DNA of 21,172 nucleotides, from NCBI GenBank assembly GCA_964404765.1, contig CAYOLL010000106.1, forward strand, positions 1 through 21,172. The letters run 5' to 3'. Shown here piece after piece: positions 14,458 to 21,172 of the stretch (positions within the stretch are counted from its first letter, which is position 1; each line of letters starts with the position of its first letter). The translations under genes were made by a program, and so were the position numbers. The notes under the pieces are model-generated. The model made no database searches. It was not told the DNA's origin and saw only the letters and a list, made by a program, of their open reading frames with translations. This DNA comes from CAYOLL01 sp964404765 [NCBI: uncultured Gemmatimonadota bacterium] (GTDB taxonomy: Bacteria; 4572-55).

Positions 14458-15069
14458 ATGAAAGCACGAATTTATTCTGTCTTGACAATAGTCTTTTGGT
14501 TACTCTGTGTAGCCGTGACGGTCTATGCTTCCGGTGGTGAAGGCGGTGAGCACGGCAGCGAATTGCCGTTGGGCATCGACTTTCGCGTAATTGCCGTTCA
14601 GGCTATGGGCTTTGTTGTAGTCTTCTTGGTGCTTAAGCGCTTTTTGTTTGCGCCGTTGACTAAAGTCATGGAAGAGCGCCGCGAGAATATCCGCACGACG
14701 CTGGACAAAATTGGCCGAGACAAGTCCGAAATGGAACGTTTGAAAACCGACTATGAGGCGCGTCTGGCCGATATTGAATCAAAAGCGCGTTTGGAAATTC
14801 AAAATGCGGTTAAAAAAGCCGAGTTATTGGGTGAAGAAATCAAAGCCGCGCGCCGCAGCGAAGCAGAGCAGATGTTGGAAAAAGCGCGGACGGAAATCGA
14901 ACATGAGCGTGAAAAATCGCTGATTTCTCTGCGTCAGGATATTGCCGGGATGGCTCTAACGCTTTCCGGTCGACTTATCAACAAAGAATTGGATCAAAAC
15001 AAGCACCGGGATTTAATTTCCCAATTTATTTCCGAGTTAGATAAAAAGGTTGATACTGCGAAATTATGA
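14458..15069 (+). CDS. atpF: ATP synthase F0 subunit b with signal-like N-terminus
   Basis: A 203-residue peripheral-stalk subunit. The family form is one membrane helix and a long coiled coil of about 156-170 residues. Here the conserved membrane segment is at about 43-65 (VIAVQAMGFVVVFLVLKRFLFAPL), followed by the charged coiled coil to the C-terminus. It is preceded by an extra hydrophobic stretch at 5-23 and YASGGEGGEHGSELP, which looks like a cleavable signal peptide and a Gly/Glu-rich linker. Cleavage is a prediction. Its stop overlaps the atpH start as ATGA, implying translational coupling. No second b or b' gene is present, so a homodimer is expected. Confidence 0.93.
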   Translation: MKARIYSVLTIVFWLLCVAVTVYASGGEGGEHGSELPLGIDFRVIAVQAMGFVVVFLVLKRFLFAPLTKVMEERRENIRTTLDKIGRDKSEMERLKTDYEARLADIESKARLEIQNAVKKAELLGEEIKAARRSEAEQMLEKARTEIEHEREKSLISLRQDIAGMALTLSGRLINKELDQNKHRDLISQFISELDKKVDTAKL

Positions 15070-15632
15070 GCCTAAAAGTCGCAAAACAATACTCACGCGC
15101 TCTTTTTGATGCTGCGCAAAACGTGGGCGCTTTAGATGCCGTGCTTGATGACTTGGCGCTAATTATTAATGTTAGCCGAGAGTCGGAAGATTTTGGTCGG
15201 TTCATTAATTTGCCTCAGATTCCAACAGATAAGAAAAAAGCGGTAATTGATCAAATTTTTGATCAGCTTAAAAGCAGCTCTGATATAGCCAATCAAAAAC
15301 ATTTGAGTTTGGTTAATAACTTTGTCAAACTGCTGATTGATAAAGGCAGACAGCGCGAGTTACAAACGATTTTTGATGAGTTCAGCAAGTTAGTGCGGGA
15401 TTTTAAGGGTATTTTAGAGGCGAACGTCATAACAGCAATACCTTTGGATGATGATCTGGAAGACGCACTAAAATCCAAATTGGCTTCAATTACTAAGAAG
15501 CAAATCGTTTTAAAAAAACAAGTTAATCCCGGAATTGTTGGCGGGGCTATTTTGCGTATCAAAGACATGCAAATCGATGGCAGTGTAGCTAACGGGATGT
15601 TGCAAATTCGTGAAAAATTACTGACAACCTGA
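15066..15632 (+). CDS. atpH: ATP synthase F1 subunit delta
   Basis: The 188-residue OSCP/delta subunit that joins the peripheral stalk to the top of F1. The N-terminal helical bundle (KVAKQYSRALFDAA, SEDFGRFINLPQIPTDKKKAVI) and the C-terminal ITKKQIVLKKQVNPGIVGGAILRI followed by a D-G-S motif are typical of the family. Length is normal. It overlaps atpF by four bases and is 68 bp from atpA, with no internal promoter seen. Confidence 0.95.
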   Translation: MSLKVAKQYSRALFDAAQNVGALDAVLDDLALIINVSRESEDFGRFINLPQIPTDKKKAVIDQIFDQLKSSSDIANQKHLSLVNNFVKLLIDKGRQRELQTIFDEFSKLVRDFKGILEANVITAIPLDDDLEDALKSKLASITKKQIVLKKQVNPGIVGGAILRIKDMQIDGSVANGMLQIREKLLTT

Positions 15633-15700
15633 TAAAGAAGATTGCTCGCAAAAAAACAAATATTTAGTGAGCCGATTTTTAGCTTAAAAGGATTACGGAT

Positions 15701-17383
15701 ATGGCGGGAAAAAACAAGCTGAGCGCTGGCGAAATTAGCTCGATTATCAAAAAAGAGTTGGAAGGTTTTCGATCCGAGGTCGAAGCGGTCAATGTCGGAA
15801 CGGTAATGCAAGTCGGAGACGGCGTGGCGCGTGTGTACGGACTGCAAAACGCAATGGCTGGTGAATTAGTTGAGTTCCCAGGCAGTGTCATGGGTATCGT
15901 ATTAAACTTGGAAGAGGATAATGTTGGTATCGTGTTGCTGGGTTCAGACACTTTTATTAAAGAAGGCGATGTGGTTAAAGCCACCGGGCGCATTGCCGAA
16001 GTGCCGGTTGGCGAGGCTGTACTAGGTCGCGTAGTGAATGCGTTGGGACAGCCTATTGACGGCAAAGGTCCAATCATTACCTCCGAGACTTATCGTATCG
16101 AAACTATTGCGCCGGGCGTGGTTGAGCGCATGCCGGTAACGGAACCTTTGCAGACCGGACTTAAGGCTATTGACAGCATGATCCCCATTGGGCGCGGTCA
16201 GCGTGAATTGATTATTGGAGACCGCACAACCGGGAAAACCGCTATTGCTATTGATACTATTATTAATCAAAAAAACACCGATGTTTATTGCATCTATGTA
16301 GCGATTGGGCAAAAGCAATCGAACGTCGCGCACGTAATTGGGACCTTGGAAAAGCATGGCGCTTTGGCCAATAAAACGATCGTTGTTATGGCTACTGCCG
16401 CAGATCCGGCGCCGTTGCAGTTCTTGGCGCCATTCACTGGCAGTTCAATGGGCGAATATTTCCGCAATAATGGCAAGCACGTTGTCGTAATTTATGATGA
16501 TTTGACCAAGCATGCCTGGGCTTATCGTCAGATGTCGCTGTTGCTGCGTCGTCCGCCCGGCCGTGAGGCTTACCCCGGTGACGTTTTCTATTTGCATAGC
16601 CGCTTGTTGGAGCGTGCCGCCAAACTGGAAGCCAAGTATGTCATTACGGATAAAGACGCGCAGACTGAAAAAGACGGCGTTAATGGGCAGATATATCGTC
16701 TGCACATTCATTCTGATGCCAAACGTGCTGAAGGTGACTTGGCCGAATTGAAGAAAAAGAGTCCGAACCTTGCGTTGAAAAAACTGCCCAAATCGGGCGG
16801 TTCGTTGACAGCTTTGCCGATTATTGAAACGCAGTTAGGCGATGTGTCCGCTTATATTCCGACTAACGTAATTTCGATTACCGACGGCCAAATCTTTCTG
16901 GAAGGTGACTTGTTTTATGCGGGTCAGCGACCGGCAGTTAATGTTGGTATTTCCGTCTCACGCGTTGGCGGGAATGCTCAAACCAAAGCAATGAAGCAAG
17001 TTGCCGGCAGCTTGCGTCTGGATCTATCGCAATATCGTGAATTGGCTGCATTTGCTCAGTTTGCTTCTGATTTGGATGATGCTACCAAACGTCAATTGAC
17101 TCGTGGTGCGCGCCTGATGGAAATTCTTAAGCAGGCCCAGTATATGCCGATGACGGATGCACAACAGATTATGATTATTTATGCTGGAACACAAGGCTTT
17201 TTAGATGATGTTGCTCTTTTGGATGTTAAACGCTATGAAGATGGTTTTCACAAGTTCATGGCTGAGAAATATCCGGAGCTAAAGCATGAAATTACTAAGG
17301 GCAGTAAAATGTCCGATGATACATTGGCAACACTGAAAAAAGCATTTTCGGCATATAATGTTGAGTTTAAAAAAGCGAAGTAG
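15701..17383 (+). CDS. atpA: ATP synthase F1 subunit alpha with an internal insertion
   Basis: The non-catalytic nucleotide-binding subunit of F1, 560 residues against about 505-525 in most bacteria. The P-loop GDRTTGKT is at 173-180, the Walker B region [12 protein letters not shown] at 261-272 and the arginine finger at Arg421 (ISVSRVGG). The N-terminal beta barrel and C-terminal helical domain are complete. Between AAKLEAKYV (about 314) and [12 protein letters not shown] (about 367) lie 52 residues, where E. coli has about 12; the extra stretch is charged ([23 protein letters not shown]). Bacteroidota alpha subunits carry a shorter insert here. AAAGGA eight bases before ATG sets the start. 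Confidence 0.97.
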   Translation: MAGKNKLSAGEISSIIKKELEGFRSEVEAVNVGTVMQVGDGVARVYGLQNAMAGELVEFPGSVMGIVLNLEEDNVGIVLLGSDTFIKEGDVVKATGRIAEVPVGEAVLGRVVNALGQPIDGKGPIITSETYRIETIAPGVVERMPVTEPLQTGLKAIDSMIPIGRGQRELIIGDRTTGKTAIAIDTIINQKNTDVYCIYVAIGQKQSNVAHVIGTLEKHGALANKTIVVMATAADPAPLQFLAPFTGSSMGEYFRNNGKHVVVIYDDLTKHAWAYRQMSLLLRRPPGREAYPGDVFYLHSRLLERAAKLEAKYVITDKDAQTEKDGVNGQIYRLHIHSDAKRAEGDLAELKKKSPNLALKKLPKSGGSLTALPIIETQLGDVSAYIPTNVISITDGQIFLEGDLFYAGQRPAVNVGISVSRVGGNAQTKAMKQVAGSLRLDLSQYRELAAFAQFASDLDDATKRQLTRGARLMEILKQAQYMPMTDAQQIMIIYAGTQGFLDDVALLDVKRYEDGFHKFMAEKYPELKHEITKGSKMSDDTLATLKKAFSAYNVEFKKAK

Positions 17384-17436
17384 CCGATTACCCTGGTATA
17401 GAATCAACAGTTAAGATTTTAAAACAAGGACGTTAG

Positions 17437-18318
17437 ATGGCTGGCAGTGCGCGCGAGCTAAAAAAGCGAATCAAGGTTGTCAAAAGTACTCAGCAAATCA
17501 CTAAAGCCATGAAAATGGTGGCTGCGGCGAAGCTGAAAGTGGCGCAGACGAAAATTGATGCGGCTGCGCCCTATACTGACAAAATGCAGGAAATCCTGAA
17601 CAACCTACTGAAAGCGGCTGACAACCTGTCGCATCCACTAACAGAAACACGAGCGGAAGTCGAAAAGATTTGCTTGATTGCCTATACTTCCGACCGTGGT
17701 TTATGCGGCAGTTTTAACTCCAATCTGATCCGCAAAGCACAGACTTTTGTGAACGAAATGACTAAGCAAGGTAAAGAAGTTTCTATCTTTCCTATTGGTC
17801 GCCGCAGCTTAGCGTTTTTCACCAAAAACGGCTACAAAATTGTCGATTCGCAGATCGGGCTCAAGCCGCAGATGAGCTTTGCCAATTCTAAAGCGATTTC
17901 GGAACGGGTCAAGGCACTCTATACGGGCGGCCAATTTGATGCGATTTACTTTAGCTATCCTCGCTTTAAAAATATTGTGACTAGCATTCCGACGACATTT
18001 CAATTTTTGCCGCTGGAACCAAAGGCAGCGAGTTCGGATGGTCCCGTTTCAAGTCAAACAGATTATATCTTTGAACCCGCGGCGGATCAACTTTTTAATA
18101 CACTGATTCCACGTTACGTAGACATGCAGTTTTTTCGTTTGTTGATTGAGTCCATGACCAGCGAATATGCCGCCCAAATGACGGCCATGACTGCTGCGAC
18201 GGATAATGCCTCCGAGGTTATTCGCAGTCTGTCGATTGTCTACAATAAAGTGCGTCAAGGCTCGATTACCGCCGAATTGTTGGATATTGTAGGTGGTGTA
18301 AACGCATTGGAAGGTTGA
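17437..18318 (+). CDS. atpG: ATP synthase F1 subunit gamma
   Basis: The 293-residue central rotor shaft. The conserved N-terminal helix (ARELKKRIKVVKSTQQITKAMKMVAAAKL) and C-terminal helix (EVIRSLSIVYNKVRQGSITAELLDIVGG) that form the coiled coil are both present, as is the globular part with SDRGLCGSFNSNLIRKA. No plant-type redox insert is visible. Length is near the family average. It begins 53 bp after atpA with AAGGA upstream. Confidence 0.96.
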   Translation: MAGSARELKKRIKVVKSTQQITKAMKMVAAAKLKVAQTKIDAAAPYTDKMQEILNNLLKAADNLSHPLTETRAEVEKICLIAYTSDRGLCGSFNSNLIRKAQTFVNEMTKQGKEVSIFPIGRRSLAFFTKNGYKIVDSQIGLKPQMSFANSKAISERVKALYTGGQFDAIYFSYPRFKNIVTSIPTTFQFLPLEPKAASSDGPVSSQTDYIFEPAADQLFNTLIPRYVDMQFFRLLIESMTSEYAAQMTAMTAATDNASEVIRSLSIVYNKVRQGSITAELLDIVGGVNALEG

Positions 18319-18340
18319 ACTTAATTACTTTGGGAGTCTC

Positions 18341-18400
18341 ATGCCGAAATGGGACGAATTAGCCGCACAATCGCCTTATCAGGCCGCAGCGGCGAAATGA
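18341..18400 (+). CDS. Possible 19-residue mini-ORF in the atpG-atpD gap
   Basis: An ATG preceded by GGGAG four bases upstream opens a frame coding for MPKWDELAAQSPYQAAAAK and ends in TGA that overlaps the next ATG (ATGA). It matches no known atp subunit. It could be a real micropeptide, a translation-coupling leader, or the remains of a lost gene. Only its ribosome binding site and position support it. Confidence 0.3.
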   Translation: MPKWDELAAQSPYQAAAAK

Positions 18401-18465
18401 ATCGTGAAACGGATATTATCTACCTGAGTTGGACGGAAGTTTTTAACGACGTTTATCAAATTTAA
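18397..18465 (+). CDS. Possible 22-residue mini-ORF overlapping the previous one
   Basis: It starts on the ATGA overlap and runs 22 codons (MNRETDIIYLSWTEVFNDV... to a TAA). The IYLSWTEVFNDV stretch weakly resembles the N-terminus of some phosphoribosyltransferases, which would make it a gene relic, but this is a guess. A -1 shift at the junction would fuse both mini-ORFs into one peptide of about 41 residues. It ends 38 bases before atpD. Confidence 0.28.
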   Translation: MNRETDIIYLSWTEVFNDVYQI

Positions 18466-18479
18466 GTTGTCATTCTTAA

Positions 18480-19913
<1,434 letters not shown>

Positions 19914-19932
19914 TCTAATTATAGTTGATCTT

Positions 19933-19970
19933 CGAATCTCATAAAAATGAGATGTAATTTATGAGATTCG
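19933..19970 (+). other. Hairpin between atpD and atpC
   Basis: CGAATCTCATAAA (19933-19945) and its exact complement (19958-19970) form a 13-bp stem with a 12-base loop, midway between the atpD stop and atpC start. No T-run follows, so it is not a standard terminator. It may reduce or stabilise the distal message; epsilon is needed at one copy per F1. Confidence 0.75.
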
Positions 19971-19998
19971 TGGATTAATCTCATTGCAGGTGACCGCG

Positions 19999-20358
19999 TT
20001 GGATAAGACATTTCAAATAGACATTGTAACGCCCGATAAGACTGCGCTGAGCCGTGAAGTGGTATCGGCAATTGTGCCGGCTGCGGAAGGCTACATGGGT
20101 ATTTTAGCCAATCACGCACCTTTGATGGCAGCTTTACGTGCCGGAAAAATTCAATTGACTGCTCGTGGAGAGACAAAGGCCGTGGTAGTGATTAGCGGCG
20201 GTTTTATGGACGTGAATAATAATAAGGTGACTATCTTGGCTGAAAGTGTTGACTACATTGAAGAGAAAACGGTGCGTGATTTTAGCGGTTTGGATATGGT
20301 TAAAGCCGATGATGCGCTAAAAGCAGCCAAAAAGCATGCCTCTGAATTAGAGGGTTAA
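19999..20358 (+). CDS. atpC: ATP synthase F1 subunit epsilon
   Basis: The rotor-foot subunit that inhibits ATP hydrolysis in many bacteria. The N-terminal beta sandwich (FQIDIVTPDKTALSREVVSAIVPAAEGYMGILANHAPLM) is complete, with the typical GKIQL and ISGGFMDVNNNKVTILAE strands. The C-terminal helical part is short, about 33 residues, so the protein has about 119 residues against 133-140 for forms with a full inhibitory hairpin. The start is a TTG with AGGTGA five bases before it; GTG three codons upstream and TTG five codons upstream are alternatives. It is the last gene of the operon. Confidence 0.93.
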   Translation: MDKTFQIDIVTPDKTALSREVVSAIVPAAEGYMGILANHAPLMAALRAGKIQLTARGETKAVVVISGGFMDVNNNKVTILAESVDYIEEKTVRDFSGLDMVKADDALKAAKKHASELEG

Positions 20359-20503
20359 AGTTATGAGCGTTACTTCCAACTGTAAATTCGGCAATAAATA
20401 ACACGATTTTATGACCGCTTTGGCAAAATAATTAGACCATCCAGCACGCTTTTGTGCAAGCACGGGCGACCGGCAGCAGTAATCCACACAAAAATGGTGT
20501 AGT

Positions 20504-20549
20504 AAAAAACCCGTTGAACTTTACTTTTTACATGTTCAGCGGTTTTTTT
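20504..20549 (+). terminator. Intrinsic terminator of the atp operon, possibly bidirectional
   Basis: CCGTTGAAC (20511-20519) pairs with GTTCAGCGG (20534-20542; one G-T pair), followed by seven T (20543-20549). Six A before the stem (20504-20509) would give a T-run on the minus strand, so it could work both ways. It lies about 150 bases after the atpC stop, and no gene lies between. Confidence 0.82.
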
Positions 20550-20554
20550 GTATT

Positions 20555-20819
20555 CAAAATCGGCTTTCTCGAAGTCCTGCTGAAGCAGGTAAAGCAGCTT
20601 TCGTCTGCCGATTTGCGGTTGACGATGCCGAATGGCCTTCATGCATTGCAGGACAATCTCTTCTTCAAAACGCAGCGTCGCCACTGCATTTTGATGCAGA
20701 TAATAAGCTTGGCGGCTGACCGTGTGCGCCGCGCAGAACTCCCGGATTGTGTAGTTACCTGCCCGCTCCGCTAAGGCGCTAATGTTGGAGTAGCGAACTT
20801 TTTTTAAAATCCTCACCAT
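20555..20819 (-). pseudogene. IS3-family transposase OrfB, truncated
   Basis: About the first 85-90 codons of an IS3-type OrfB are readable: an HTH-like stretch (IREFCAAHTVSRQAYYLHQNA) then CMKAIRHRQPQIGRRKLLYLLQQDF, typical of the region before the DDE catalytic core. The whole DDE domain (about 190 residues) is missing. The open frame continues through the atp terminator into sequence unlike any transposase, so the element broke near 20555. A relic, not functional. Confidence 0.75.
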
Positions 20820-21046
20820 GCAATCGACAGGCTTCCGTCAGCATCGATTCCAGCGCCATTATTTTCAAATGCGCCTGAGCTAGCGCCGATTCCAGACAGC
20901 GATTAGCTTGCGCCGATTCCAGACAGCGATTAGCTTGCGCCAATTGCTCAAACGCCTTACCTCGTCGGTCGTTTCAATCCGAACGACGGTGTTTAATAAA
21001 AGCGCTTTACCAAGCCTCTTTCCATTTTGGGGATACCAATGTTTAA
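20779..21046 (-). pseudogene. IS3-family OrfA remnant, frameshifted
   Basis: On the minus strand, codons from about 20955 to the TAG at 20779 encode a coiled coil (QANRCLESALAQAHLKIMAL) ending in EDFKKS, like the OrfA C-terminus of IS3 elements. The preceding part (VVRIETTDEVRRL) is in another frame, one base off near 20955. A 27-bp unit at 20884-20910 is repeated exactly at 20911-20937, duplicating nine codons in frame. A run of seven A (minus strand) at the OrfA/OrfB overlap resembles an IS3 frameshift site, but OrfB lies in the +1, not the -1, frame. No terminal inverted repeat was identified. Confidence 0.6.
20884..20937. repeat. 27-bp exact tandem duplication in OrfA
   Basis: CGCCGATTCCAGACAGCGAT plus seven more bases occurs twice in a row (20884-20910 and 20911-20937). 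It adds nine codons within the OrfA coiled coil, in frame. Confidence 0.9.
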
Positions 21047-21128
21047 TATAGGATTAAAATTATTATACGCATTTCAGAAGTTTCTGCGTCAATCTATATC
21101 AGGATGTGATACCTTTATAAAAAACAGC

Positions 21129-21157
21129 TTGACTTTTTAAGATTAAGGATGTAGATT
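21129..21157 (+). promoter_or_regulatory. Possible promoter at the right edge
   Basis: TTGACT (21129-21134), a 17-base spacer and TAGATT (21152-21157) resemble a sigma-70-type promoter pointing out of the window. No coding sequence is seen in 21047-21172. Confidence 0.3.
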
Positions 21158-21172
21158 GGAATTCTGTCACAT

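Larger units (their letters stand above)
20555..21046 (-). mobile_element. Degenerate IS3-family insertion sequence
   Basis: The OrfA and OrfB remnants together mark the 5' part of an IS3 element transcribed leftwards, cut off just beyond the atp terminator. Both frames are damaged and the catalytic domain is gone. The exact outer end is not known. Confidence 0.65.

Noticed and set aside
20362-20400. 12-codon frame after atpC
   Set aside because: Too short, no ribosome binding site and no resemblance to anything.

Overview
The window looks like a chromosomal segment of an uncultured or poorly studied bacterium of the FCB group (Bacteroidota-Chlorobi-Fibrobacterota relatives, perhaps Calditrichota/KSB1-like). 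This is inferred from an Oar-type TonB-dependent receptor with a carboxypeptidase-like N-terminal domain, a lipoprotein resembling a single SprA (type IX secretion translocon) domain, and a Bacteroidota-style IS3 relic. The complete nine-gene atp cluster and the TTGACA-17-TATAAT-like promoters argue against a typical Bacteroidota genome. The phylum assignment is low confidence.

Layout. Positions 1-682: a hairpin repeat, then a low-molecular-weight tyrosine phosphatase (+). Positions 683-1096: no gene, three palindromic repeats. Positions 1097-2960 (all -): uracil phosphoribosyltransferase, a divergent cysteine-rich IscU/NifU-like protein and a CspA-family cold-shock protein with a clear terminator. 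Repeats between these include a 45-bp-arm inverted repeat and a 34-bp tandem array of hairpins. Positions 3213-9625 (all -): a PAS-rich histidine kinase, the TonB-dependent receptor and the SprA-like lipoprotein, in that transcriptional order, so sensor and surface system may be linked. Positions 9889-12504 (-): a SprT-like metalloprotease with an excellent promoter, and an exported TPR protein; hairpin elements with related cores lie before, between and after them.

Positions 12805-20549 (+): the ATP synthase operon, from promoter to terminator: atpI-like, atpB, atpE, atpF, atpH, atpA, atpG, atpD, atpC. Its peculiarities are a c subunit with most Na+-type ligands, a b subunit with a signal-peptide-like first segment, an alpha subunit with about 40 extra residues, strong hairpins after atpE and before atpC, and two overlapping mini-ORFs between atpG and atpD. 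Positions 20555-21046: a decayed IS3-family element. The right edge carries a possible promoter for a gene beyond the window.

The most striking overall property is the density of unrelated palindromic repeat families (at least six) in almost every intergenic gap of the first 13 kb. No CRISPR array, rRNA or tRNA was recognised, and no obvious defence or biosynthetic cluster is present.
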